From positions 1 to 34,248 of the forward strand of contig JAJRVF010000051.1 of assembly GCA_024277395.1 (NCBI GenBank): a DNA stretch of 34,248 nucleotides, written 5' to 3'. The notes under the pieces are model-generated. The model was not told the DNA's origin. It did not search any database and saw only the letters and a list, made by a program, of their open reading frames with translations. Shown piece after piece: positions 20,319-29,563 of this stretch (position 1 is the first letter of the stretch; every line of letters starts with the position of its first letter). The DNA is from Campylobacterales bacterium (lineage in GTDB: Bacteria; Campylobacterota; Campylobacteria; Campylobacterales; Sulfurimonadaceae). The position numbers were made by a program, and so were the translations under genes.

Positions 20319-21532
20319 TATCTAACCTTTGTTCCGTTAATAAATATTGCGCTGATATCATAGCGTTGCAAAATCAGATGCAGCGCAATCTGCTCCGTAG
20401 GCGCACTCTCAAGTTGCAACAGTAGCATATCGGCATCTTTTCCTATAGCAATAGCACCGCTGTTTAGATGCAAAGCTTTAGCAGCTTTGACAGTGGCACT
20501 CTCGAGCAAACGCGCAGCCAGCGGAAGCAGCGGTGCATCTGTGTGCATAAACAGTGCCGCTTTCATCTCTTCAAAGAGATTGAGTGTATAATTTGAACTC
20601 AGTCCATCTGTTGCCGTGACCCACTCTATACGGCGTTCTTCAAGATCATTCAGGTTGATGGCACCACCACCTAAAAGACGATTGGAAATAGGGCAGTGAA
20701 CAACGGTGTGACGATCATGTGCGAGCTGTTCAAGTTCGCAAGAGTCGGCATGAATAACATGGGTCATTAGTGTTGGAGTCTCTTGAAAAAGCGATAAAAA
20801 CTCATTAGCATCACACAGCGCATGAGACTGTTTTAAAAAAGTCTCAAAAAATGCCTTAAAAGCTCCCGTATCGGCATCGAGCCATTCACGTTCACTACGG
20901 CTTTCCATAAAATGAGCACTGAGTCGAAGCGATTCATTTTGAGCTAACTGCACGGCTTTTTTAATGAGAATCGGGTGTACGGAGTAAGGGGAGTGAATGG
21001 CAACGGCCGGATAAAATCCCTTTCGTGTCACTGCCTTAGATGCATCCAAACGAGAGAGAAAGTCGCTAAAAAGAGCATCAGCCATAACCGCTTGCGAACC
21101 GATAAGTTCATTAAAAAAAACAACTTTTTGCGGTGCATTGGCGGCGACCTCAAGATCAAGTCCATGGGAACTGACGGCACCAAAGGCAGTAATGCCTGAG
21201 TCAAGCATCATCGACACCGCACGCTGCATGCATACGGTATTACATTCAGTCATTAAATTATCGCGATGCTCAATAACACTGTGTAGCCACGGTACAAAAT
21301 CACCATATTGCAAAGAGGTTTTATTGGCACTGAACTCCAGATGCACATGGGCATTAATAAGGCCGGGCATGAGTAAAGAGTATTGATCGCATGTCATAAC
21401 TTCGGCTTGGGGGAACTGCCTGCGAAGATTCTCTTGAGTGTCGATTGCTTCAATGCGCTGATTAAAGGCAACACTCAGCCCTTTTTTGAGTTCGGTCGGT
21501 GTTAAAATATATTCCGGAGTGATTATTTTCAA
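20318..21532 (-). CDS. Amidohydrolase, probable aminofutalosine deaminase-type
   Basis: LMPGLINAHVHLEFSANKTSL, SAHFMESRSEREWL, HCPISNRLLGGG, TDGLSSNYTLNLFEEMK; specific substrate is inference. Confidence 0.8.
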   Translation of the reverse strand: MKIITPEYILTPTELKKGLSVAFNQRIEAIDTQENLRRQFPQAEVMTCDQYSLLMPGLINAHVHLEFSANKTSLQYGDFVPWLHSVIEHRDNLMTECNTVCMQRAVSMMLDSGITAFGAVSSHGLDLEVAANAPQKVVFFNELIGSQAVMADALFSDFLSRLDASKAVTRKGFYPAVAIHSPYSVHPILIKKAVQLAQNESLRLSAHFMESRSEREWLDADTGAFKAFFETFLKQSHALCDANEFLSLFQETPTLMTHVIHADSCELEQLAHDRHTVVHCPISNRLLGGGAINLNDLEERRIEWVTATDGLSSNYTLNLFEEMKAALFMHTDAPLLPLAARLLESATVKAAKALHLNSGAIAIGKDADMLLLQLESAPTEQIALHLILQRYDISAIFINGTKVR

Positions 21533-21644
21533 ATATCTTGCCTGTTTTGGATGGAATTTAAAATAAATTATGCTTTACATTGTATAATAAATACTTTAAA
21601 AGTTTATATTCCATAAGTATAAACAAACAACACAAAGGTTAAGA

Positions 21645-22130
21645 ATGAAAATAGCAGTCATCCAGGGTCCCAACTTAAACATGCTCGGTGTTCGAGAGCA
21701 GCAAATTTACGGTCCAATGAAGTTAGAGCAGATTCACGCACAAATGAAGGAGTTTGCAACACAAAACGGCATGGAGATTGAATTTTTTCAAAGCAACCTC
21801 GAGGGTGAAATTGTTGATCGCATTCAAGAGTGTTACGGCGAGGCTGACGGTATTATTATCAATGCGGCGGCTTATACGCACACCTCTATTGCCATTCGTG
21901 ATGCGATTGCTGCGGTCAATGTACCGACGGTAGAGGTGCATATTAGCAATATTCATCGTCGTGAAGAATTTCGTCAAACCAATATGATTGCGCCGGTTTG
22001 TGCATCATCTATTGTCGGTTTTGGTCCATTTGGGTATCATCTTGCCATGATCGGTATGACACAGATTTTAAATGAAGTCAAAGCAGCTAAAGAGATGCAG
22101 GCACAACAACAAACAGAGGCTCAAGCCTAG
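21645..22130 (+). CDS. aroQ: Type II 3-dehydroquinate dehydratase
   Basis: [57 protein letters not shown]. Confidence 0.96.
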   Translation: MKIAVIQGPNLNMLGVREQQIYGPMKLEQIHAQMKEFATQNGMEIEFFQSNLEGEIVDRIQECYGEADGIIINAAAYTHTSIAIRDAIAAVNVPTVEVHISNIHRREEFRQTNMIAPVCASSIVGFGPFGYHLAMIGMTQILNEVKAAKEMQAQQQTEAQA

Positions 22131-22132
22131 GT

Positions 22133-22627
22133 ATGGCGCTAAAGCGTGCTATCGACTCAGAGTTGACGCTCTATGTCAATAGAAATTTCCCCAGATGCTT
22201 TAAAACCGAAAAAAGGCACCGTCACCGCGTTATTTTGGGCATTGGGGGAAATATCGGCAATGTTGAGCGTCGTTTCAACCGCTTGCTGGTTTTGTTGCAG
22301 CGGGATGGCAGGGTGGCGCTGTTACAGACCGCTCCGATTTTAAAAAATCCCCCTTTTGGATTTGCGGATCAGGGGGATTTTTTAAACTCGGTTTTGGAGG
22401 TTACTACATCAATGTCACCGCAACAATTGTTACGTTATATTTTACATGTAGAACAGACGTTCGGCAGACGTCGAAGTTTTCCCAATGCGCCGCGTACGCT
22501 TGATATTGACATGATCTTTTTTGACGACCGTCTCATACAAAGTGCCCGTTTAACCCTGCCGCATCCGCATTGGCATGAGCGTAAGAGTGTGCTGATTCCA
22601 TTGAGTTTGCTGGGAAGATACCGATGA
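22133..22627 (+). CDS. folK: 2-amino-4-hydroxy-6-hydroxymethyldihydropteridine pyrophosphokinase
   Basis: VILGIGGNIGNVERRF; NSVLEVTT; FGRRRSFPNAPRTLDIDMIFFDD; LPHPHWHER. Confidence 0.94.
   Translation: MALKRAIDSELTLYVNRNFPRCFKTEKRHRHRVILGIGGNIGNVERRFNRLLVLLQRDGRVALLQTAPILKNPPFGFADQGDFLNSVLEVTTSMSPQQLLRYILHVEQTFGRRRSFPNAPRTLDIDMIFFDDRLIQSARLTLPHPHWHERKSVLIPLSLLGRYR
22441..22450. repeat. TTTACATGTA copy inside folK
   Basis: Exact match read in sequence. Confidence 0.9.
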
Positions 22628-23868
22628 AAATTTTAACTTTTAGCGGGGCAACACCTGCTGAGGCATTGCGCCGTGCCCAAGAAGATGTTGGCGAAGAGGC
22701 GATGCTTATTGAGACGCGAGAACTTCAAAAAAAATCACTAGGCAAGAGTGCTCTGTATGAAATTGTTGTGGGCATTGAAGAACATCTGTATAAGCCCAAG
22801 AAGCGGCAGCACAAAAAAACGGAGTCACATGAATCGCTGAAACAACAGAGCAGTGAGGTGCTGTTTAATATCTCTGAAGCAGCGAAGCAGATCTCACAGA
22901 TTGCCGAAGTGACTGAAGTTGCCAAGCCTCATGAGAGCAGTCATGATATCAAGCTTGTTAAAGATGAAATAGCCAAACTTGCTGACAAAGTGAAGCTCAT
23001 TCAGCATATGTTTTGGGAGGAGAAGTCACCGCATATGGAGATTGCTATTCCTTCCGAGTTTGCCGAGATCTATAAACTCTCCCTTCAAAGCGGTATGAAG
23101 CAGGAGCATCTTGACGAGATTATGCGACTCTCACTTGAACATATGCCCAGTAAAATGCGAGAGAACTCACACAGTGTCAAGCGTTATTTTCAAACACTGT
23201 TGCGAAAAATGGTACCGGTGCGACTAGAGAGTCTCCCGAACAGTCGCAGCAAAAAGGTGATGATGCTGGTGGGTCCTACAGGTGTGGGAAAAACAACGTC
23301 TATTGCCAAGTTGGCAGCACGCTACTCCTACTTGATGGAAAAAAATTACGAGGTGGGACTGGTGGTGCTTGATACCTACCGCATCGGTGCCGTAGAGCAG
23401 TTAATGCAGTATGCGCGCATGATGAAACTCGGTATTGAGACGGTCGTTGATCCTCCTGAATTTGCCAATGCGTTGGAGTCGCTGCACTATTGTGACTATA
23501 TTTTAATTGACACAATGGGATCGTCGCCGTATGACAAGCATAAAATTGAAAAAATTTACGAGTGTCTCAAAGCTAATGATACCCCGTTCACTATTGACGT
23601 GATTTTGGTGATGCCCAGTTCGATTAAATATGAAGATATGCAGGCAACATATAATAACTTTGCAACATTGGGTGTGGATACGATCATGTTTACCAAACTT
23701 GATGAAACACGGGGATTTGGAAATATTTTTTCACTTGTTTACGAGACTAAAAAGCCTATTAGCTATTTCTCAATCGGGCAAGAGGTTCCGGAAGATCTGG
23801 TAATTGCCAAAAGTGAAATGCTTGTAGAGTGCCTTTTAAACGGTTTTGACCGGAGCAAACTCTCATGA
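22624..23868 (+). CDS. flhF: Flagellar biosynthesis GTPase FlhF
   Basis: SRP-type GTPase: LVGPTGVGKTTSIAKLAARY, VLDTYRIGAVEQL, TKLDETRGFGNI; precedes flhG. Confidence 0.94.
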   Translation: MKILTFSGATPAEALRRAQEDVGEEAMLIETRELQKKSLGKSALYEIVVGIEEHLYKPKKRQHKKTESHESLKQQSSEVLFNISEAAKQISQIAEVTEVAKPHESSHDIKLVKDEIAKLADKVKLIQHMFWEEKSPHMEIAIPSEFAEIYKLSLQSGMKQEHLDEIMRLSLEHMPSKMRENSHSVKRYFQTLLRKMVPVRLESLPNSRSKKVMMLVGPTGVGKTTSIAKLAARYSYLMEKNYEVGLVVLDTYRIGAVEQLMQYARMMKLGIETVVDPPEFANALESLHYCDYILIDTMGSSPYDKHKIEKIYECLKANDTPFTIDVILVMPSSIKYEDMQATYNNFATLGVDTIMFTKLDETRGFGNIFSLVYETKKPISYFSIGQEVPEDLVIAKSEMLVECLLNGFDRSKLS

Positions 23869-24740
23869 TGAATCACCAAGCATCCAAGCTGGAGCAACTG
23901 GTATCGCAACAGCATCAAAAAAGTGCGTAAAAAACACGTTTTTTGGCGATTACCAGCGGTAAGGGCGGCGTGGGAAAAAGCACCATTAGTTCGAATCTGG
24001 CCTATATTTTGTCGCAAAACGGTTTAAAGGTAGGGATTTTTGATGCCGATATCGGATTGGCAAATCTTGATGTCATGTTCAATGTCAAAATACGAAAAAA
24101 TATGCTACATGTATTAAAGGGCGAAGCGCGTGTCAGTGAGATTTTAATTCCGATCAATGAGAACTTAGTACTGATTCCCGGCGAGAGCGGTCAAGAGATT
24201 TTACAATATGCTGATGCTCACATGTTTGAGCGTTTTATGCAAGACGCCTCAGAGTTGGATGATTTGGATATAATGATTATAGATACCGGAGCAGGTATTG
24301 GAGAACATATTCAGCTTTTTTTACAGGCGGCTGATGATGTGGTGGTGGTTACTGTACCCGATCCGGCTGCAATTACGGATGCGTATGCAACTATTAAGGT
24401 GACGGCAAAATTGCGTAATGATATTCATGTGATTATGAATCAGGTTCGAAATGAGAAAGAGGCGGTAGGTGTTTTTAATAAAATTCAAAAAGTAGCATTG
24501 GCAAATATCGGATCACAACTGAGTTTAAGCTTCATGGGTAAAATTACCCAAGACCCCAAAGTGGCACTTTCAGTAAAACAGCGGGCGCTGTTTTGTAAAG
24601 AATATCCGTCATCATTGAGTGTGCGTGATCTCGAAGCGATTGCAAATAAAGTAGTAAGAAAAATGGAACGTAATGTGCTTGTAGAGTCGCATAACAGTGG
24701 ACTGAGCGGCTTATTTAAGCGGCTTATGGAGCATTTTTAA
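23865..24740 (+). CDS. flhG: Flagellar number regulator FlhG (MinD/ParA-like), interrupted by in-frame TAA at 23928-23930
   Basis: MMNHQASKLEQLVSQQHQKSA-TAA-KTRFLAITSGKGGVGKSTISSNLAYIL in one frame; deviant Walker A KGGVGKST; DADIGLANLDVMF. Confidence 0.9.
24106..24113. repeat. TACATGTA copy inside flhG
   Basis: Exact match read in sequence. Confidence 0.9.
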
Positions 24741-24754
24741 AAAAAAGGTTGTAT

Positions 24755-25093
24755 ATGAGGGGTAACAATTTCGTCGCTTTTCTAACGGTGCAAGGCTTTT
24801 TTTTAGGACTTGCTTTTGCTGTCTTGAAAGCACAGAGTGCGACAGATATTTTGACCTATACCGTATTGATTACTATCTTTTTTTATCTTTTTTCACACAT
24901 TAGTATTGCGATGTACTATCGAACTTATGTCGGGAAAAAGGGGTATTTTCCCAAAGCAAGTCATGAGCGTGAACTTGATTATTTCATTCGTGAAATTGAA
25001 AAACGTGAAATACTGATAGATCAAGAGTATGATGTCGGTGAGAGTCAAAACAATATTGGTACCGCTACACCGACTACGCAGGAAGCAGCGTGA
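24755..25093 (+). CDS. Small membrane protein in flagellar gene cluster, function unknown
   Basis: Two predicted TM stretches, charged C-terminus; sits between flhG and fliA with overlapping junction to fliA. Confidence 0.65.
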   Translation: MRGNNFVAFLTVQGFFLGLAFAVLKAQSATDILTYTVLITIFFYLFSHISIAMYYRTYVGKKGYFPKASHERELDYFIREIEKREILIDQEYDVGESQNNIGTATPTTQEAA

Positions 25094-25791
25094 TGGCCGC
25101 CATGAACCCTTATATACAAGAATTAAAACATCGAGAAGATCAACTTGCCATTGATTACCTTCCTGCCGTGCGGGCAATGGCCTTTCGACTCAAAGAGCGC
25201 TTGCCGAGTTCCGTTGACTATATGGACCTCTCAGCTATTGGAACCGAAGAGCTGGTGAAATTGTAACGTCGCTATGATGAGAGTCAGAATGATTCGTTTT
25301 GGGGATATGCCAAAACACGGGTATACGGTTCCATGTTAGATTATTTGCGTACGCTTGATGTGGTCAGCCGTGCCAATCGTAAACTTATTAAAGCCATTAA
25401 CCGAGCAATTGAAATTCACCTGGTAACACATAATACCGAGCCAAGCAATGAAGAGTTGGCTGAAATCTTGGGTGAAGAGGTTGAAAAAATTAACGATGCG
25501 CGTATTGCTTCCGATATTTATACAGTGATGCCGCTAGATGATCAGCTGCAAGTCGGTGACGGCGGTGCAGCACTGGAGAAAGTGGAGCGTGATGAGCTTG
25601 TGGATGTGATCAAATCTATTTTAAGCGACTACAGTGAGCGCGAGCAGCTGATTATTCAGCTCTACTATTTTGAGGAGTTGACCTTAAAAGAGATTAGCGG
25701 TATTTTAAATATTACCGAATCGCGTATTTCACAGATTCATAAGTCGGTAATTCGGAAAATAAAAATGCAGATGGGAGAAGACCATGGCTGA
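25093..25791 (+). CDS. fliA: Flagellar sigma factor FliA (sigma-28), interrupted by in-frame TAA at 25264-25266
   Basis: MAAMNPYIQELKHREDQLAIDYLPAVRAMAFRLKERLPSSVDYMDLSAIGTEELVKL-TAA-RRYDESQNDSFWGYAKTRVYGSMLDYLRTLDVVSR...ESRISQIHKSVIRKIK, one continuous frame. Confidence 0.92.
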
Positions 25792-26887
25792 TATTCTCTC
25801 TCAAGAAGAGATTGATGCACTGCTGGATGTGGTTGACGATGAAGGTGATGATGCCTTAGAGGTCAGTGAGGAGTCCCTGTTTCCACAGCGTCAGATTACG
25901 TTGTATGACTTTAAGCGACCTAATCGTGTCTCTAAAGAGCAGTTGCGTGCTTCTCGGGGTATTCATGACAAGATGGCGCGGTCGCTCTCATCACAGATTT
26001 CGGCTATTATGCGCTCTATTGTAGAGATTCAGCTTCATTCGGTTGATCAGATGACCTACGGTGAGTTTTTAATGTCACTGCCCAACCCGACCAGTTTCAA
26101 TGTCTTCTCTGTGAAGCCGTTAGAGGGCAATGGTGTTTTGGAGATCAATCCTTCTATTGCCTTTCCAATGCTCGATCGTCTTCTTGGGGGTAAAGGGGAA
26201 CCGTTTGAATCGACTCGGGAGTTTTCCGATATTGAACTCAGCCTTTTTGAGACTATTTTACGGGTCATGATGAATACCCTCAAAGCAGCATGGCAGCCTG
26301 CGAGTGAAATTTACCCTGCTATTGAGTCTAAAGAGTCCAGTCCCAATGTGGTACAGATTGTGGCACAAAATGAGATTGTCGTTATGGTGGTAATGGAGAT
26401 TATTATTGGACACAGTTCGGGCATGATGAATATCTGCTATCCGGTCATTGCGCTAGAGCCGGTACTGCCTAAACTTGCCAATCGTGATTTAATGCTTAAT
26501 GAAACCAGTTCCAAAAAGAGCCGCAATCAAGAGCTAAAAGTTCTTTTAGGTGGGGCACAGGTTACTGTTGAGGCCGATTTGGGAGAGGCTGAACTCTCTT
26601 TAGAAACCATTTTAGAGCTTAACTGCGGCGACGTTATTCGGCTTGACAGTGCCGGTGACGATATTGTTACGCTAAAAGTTGACGGTAAAGACCGCTTTAA
26701 AGGAGAGATCGGATTGCGGCGATTTCGAAAGTCGATACAAATTACCGAAATTATTGACACTGAAAAAGATGCGGTGAAGCGAGCACTAAAGAGCTTTGAA
26801 GAGGCACGTTTTAAGACCATATCGGGCGTGAAAGATTTTATAGAAGATGATACTAGTGAAGATGAGGTTGAAGACGATGATGAATGA
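25784..26887 (+). CDS. fliM: Flagellar motor switch protein FliM
   Basis: ILSQEEIDALL N-terminal CheY-binding motif; LYDFKRPNRVSKEQLRA; C-terminal SpoA-like domain. Confidence 0.95.
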   Translation: MADILSQEEIDALLDVVDDEGDDALEVSEESLFPQRQITLYDFKRPNRVSKEQLRASRGIHDKMARSLSSQISAIMRSIVEIQLHSVDQMTYGEFLMSLPNPTSFNVFSVKPLEGNGVLEINPSIAFPMLDRLLGGKGEPFESTREFSDIELSLFETILRVMMNTLKAAWQPASEIYPAIESKESSPNVVQIVAQNEIVVMVVMEIIIGHSSGMMNICYPVIALEPVLPKLANRDLMLNETSSKKSRNQELKVLLGGAQVTVEADLGEAELSLETILELNCGDVIRLDSAGDDIVTLKVDGKDRFKGEIGLRRFRKSIQITEIIDTEKDAVKRALKSFEEARFKTISGVKDFIEDDTSEDEVEDDDE

Positions 26888-27752
26888 CTTTTTAAAGCTT
26901 TTTGAAAGCGAGACCATAGCAACTATAGAGGGGTTGACGGGACAAGCGCCGTCTGTGACACTGAAAGAAGAAGAGAATGTCTCGATTGTTTCTAATATAA
27001 TTCCGCCCACCTCCATTACAACCATAGCAATAGAAGGTGATGTAGATGCCAAAGCGATTGTGGTGATGCCTCCAAGCCTGGCGACGGCACTGGGTGATTT
27101 GATGCTGGGCGGCGAGGGTGAAGCCAAGGCCGATATGGACGACGAAGATCTTGATGCGACCAAGGAGATTGTTTCAAATATTGTCGGAGCTATCTCAACG
27201 GCACTCTCATCACAAAAAGAGCTGCCCGTTGTTGCGCTGAAAGTCGATAATATTACTTATGTAGATGAAAATTCAGAGGTAGATGTTGAGCATTTCAGCA
27301 AGATGTATGTCTATAATTTTCAACTGGGAATGATTGACTCGTTAATGATGCTGCTTGTTGATGAAAACCTTTTAAATATTTTTGATGCGACACAGCAGAG
27401 TGACTCGACAACACCGGACACCTCTGTCGAGGTTTCGTCGGTTGAAACCACGCAAGATACCATTTCAGCGCATTTGGATGATAATGAGATGCGCAATATT
27501 TCACTTATCATGGATGTAAAGTTGCCTGTGCGAGTGCGTATCGGTCAAAAAAAGATGCTGCTTAAAGATGTGTTAAGCATGGATATCGGTTCTGTGATTG
27601 AACTCAATCAGCTGGCTAACGATCCGCTGGATATTTTGGTAGATGATCGGGTGATTGCTCAAGGAGAGGTGGTGATTGTTGATGGAAACTTCGGAATTCA
27701 AATTACGACCATAGGCTCCAAGCGCGAGCGTCTTAATCAGCTCAAACCCTAA
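26877..27752 (+). CDS. fliY: Flagellar motor switch protein FliY/FliN
   Basis: CheC-like N-terminus and C-terminal SpoA domain LPVRVRIGQKKMLLKDVLSMDIGSVIELNQLANDPLDILVDDRVIAQGEVVIVDGNFGIQI. Confidence 0.92.
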   Translation: MMNDFLKLFESETIATIEGLTGQAPSVTLKEEENVSIVSNIIPPTSITTIAIEGDVDAKAIVVMPPSLATALGDLMLGGEGEAKADMDDEDLDATKEIVSNIVGAISTALSSQKELPVVALKVDNITYVDENSEVDVEHFSKMYVYNFQLGMIDSLMMLLVDENLLNIFDATQQSDSTTPDTSVEVSSVETTQDTISAHLDDNEMRNISLIMDVKLPVRVRIGQKKMLLKDVLSMDIGSVIELNQLANDPLDILVDDRVIAQGEVVIVDGNFGIQITTIGSKRERLNQLKP

Positions 27753-27759
27753 AGTATTC

Positions 27760-28539
27760 GTGGTGAAAGAGCGTCGTAAGCATCTGCAGCAAACCATTTC
27801 AAAACGCTATGCTAAAGATATTAAGTCTGCGGATGTCTGGAGTGTCTTTAAAGTTGTTGCCGATTTTGTGCAAGGGTTTGAGGAGCTCGAGGAACTAGGT
27901 CCTTCCGTAACCATTTTTGGTGGAGCAAAAGTTGAGAAAAACAGTAAGTATTATCAGGATGCTATGCATCTGTCTGATATACTTGCGAGCAAAGGATTTA
28001 GTATTATTACCGGCGGCGGTCCGGGCATTATGGAAGCGGCTAACAGAGGCGCATATAGACATAAAGAACAGGTAGATTCGGTAGGGCTGAACATTGACTT
28101 GCCGCACGAACAGGTTCCAAATGCCTATACGACAAAAGAGTGTACCTTTGACTATTTTTTTTCTCGTAAAGTGATGTTGGTCAAATACTCCCTCTCCTAT
28201 GTTATTTTTCCCGGTGGTTTTGGTACCTTGGATGAGTTATTTGAGGCATTAACCCTGATTCAGACAAAGAAAGTGACGGGAGTACGGCTTTTTTTGGTAG
28301 GAGAAGCCTATTTTGCCCCTCTGTTGGAGTTCATTCGCAACTCCGTGTTGCACGAGAAGATGATAGATGAAGAGGATATGGAACTCATTACTTTAAGTGA
28401 TGATTTTGACTTTATTGTCAGTGAGATAGAGACTTCGCTGCATGAGCAGATGGAGGCGTTGAAGGCCGACGGACTGGAACATACGCAATACTATAAAACA
28501 CTGGCGTGTTTTTGCAAGAAAAGAGAGTGTGATGAGTAG
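27760..28539 (+). CDS. LOG/TIGR00730-family Rossmann protein
   Basis: TIFGGAKVEKNSKYYQDA; ITGGGPGIMEAANRGAY; VIFPGGFGTLDELFEALTLIQTKK. Confidence 0.9.
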   Translation: MVKERRKHLQQTISKRYAKDIKSADVWSVFKVVADFVQGFEELEELGPSVTIFGGAKVEKNSKYYQDAMHLSDILASKGFSIITGGGPGIMEAANRGAYRHKEQVDSVGLNIDLPHEQVPNAYTTKECTFDYFFSRKVMLVKYSLSYVIFPGGFGTLDELFEALTLIQTKKVTGVRLFLVGEAYFAPLLEFIRNSVLHEKMIDEEDMELITLSDDFDFIVSEIETSLHEQMEALKADGLEHTQYYKTLACFCKKRECDE

Positions 28540-29551
28540 CAAGGTTTTAGTAGGCATGAGTGGCGGAGTTGATTCAACCATTTCGGCAAAGCTGCTGCTT
28601 GATGAAGGGTATGCGGTTGAAGGGGTCTATATGAAGCTTCACAATAGTCCGGGATACCATGAAATTCACCTGAAACGGGCGCAAAAAGCAGCAGCACAAC
28701 TGAATGTGAGATTACATGTACTGGATTTGCAAGAGCGTTTTAATGAAAAGGTTTTTAATCCGTTTGTTGAAACGTACAAAGAAGGCCGCACTCCCAACCC
28801 ATGTGCTTTGTGTAACCGTAATTTAAAATTTGGTGCTATGATGGAGTTTGCCGATAGCATTGGCGCTGATTTCTTGGCTACGGGTCACTATTTGCGCCAT
28901 GACGGCACCTACCTCATACAAGCCGAGGACGATACTAAAGATCAGAGCTATTTTCTTTTTTACATTGACAAAGCCATTATTCCGCGGCTTATTTTTCCGC
29001 TTGGAGAGCGAAAAAAGAGTGATATTAAGGCATTGGCGGCCTCCATTGAGGGGTTGGAGAGTTTTGCCTCGCAAGCAGAGTCGAGCGAGATCTGTTTTGT
29101 AGAGACCACCTACACCGATATTTTAAAGGAGTATGTCAATGTAGATGAAGCGGGTGAGGTGCTTGACCAAGAGGGTCGTGTCATCGGCACACATAAAGGA
29201 TACATGCACTACACCATTGGAAAGCGCAAGGGTTTTACTGTGCACGGTGCGCATGATCCACATTTTGTCCTCAAAATTTTGCCTCAGACCAATCAAATTG
29301 TCGTGGGTAAACGTCATGAACTCGATACACGTACAGTAACATTGGAGCATCTCAATATGTTTGATGAGCGCAGCAGTTTTGATACAACCGTCAAACTTCG
29401 CTACCGCAGCCGCTCCGTACCGTGCCATGTTGACATCTCGGGTGATGCTGCCATTGTTCAACTCAAAGAGCCGGTATACGGCATCGCCTCAGGACAAGCT
29501 GCCGTTTGTTATGAGGGAAACAGACTCTTAGGTGGCGGATGGATCGTGTAA
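28532..29551 (+). CDS. mnmA: tRNA-specific 2-thiouridylase MnmA
   Basis: VLVGMSGGVDSTISAKLL; GRTPNPCALCNRNLKFG; ATGHY; DDTKDQSYFLF; SSEICFV. Confidence 0.95.
   Translation: MSSKVLVGMSGGVDSTISAKLLLDEGYAVEGVYMKLHNSPGYHEIHLKRAQKAAAQLNVRLHVLDLQERFNEKVFNPFVETYKEGRTPNPCALCNRNLKFGAMMEFADSIGADFLATGHYLRHDGTYLIQAEDDTKDQSYFLFYIDKAIIPRLIFPLGERKKSDIKALAASIEGLESFASQAESSEICFVETTYTDILKEYVNVDEAGEVLDQEGRVIGTHKGYMHYTIGKRKGFTVHGAHDPHFVLKILPQTNQIVVGKRHELDTRTVTLEHLNMFDERSSFDTTVKLRYRSRSVPCHVDISGDAAIVQLKEPVYGIASGQAAVCYEGNRLLGGGWIV
28712..28720. repeat. TTACATGTA copy inside mnmA
   Basis: Exact match read in sequence. Confidence 0.9.
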
Positions 29552-29563
29552 ATACTGTAAAAA

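Noticed and set aside
21645-22130. AroQ reads NAAAYTHTS where many bacterial enzymes have NPGAYTHTS
   Set aside because: To my knowledge NAA is normal for Campylobacterota AroQ, so not treated as an anomaly.
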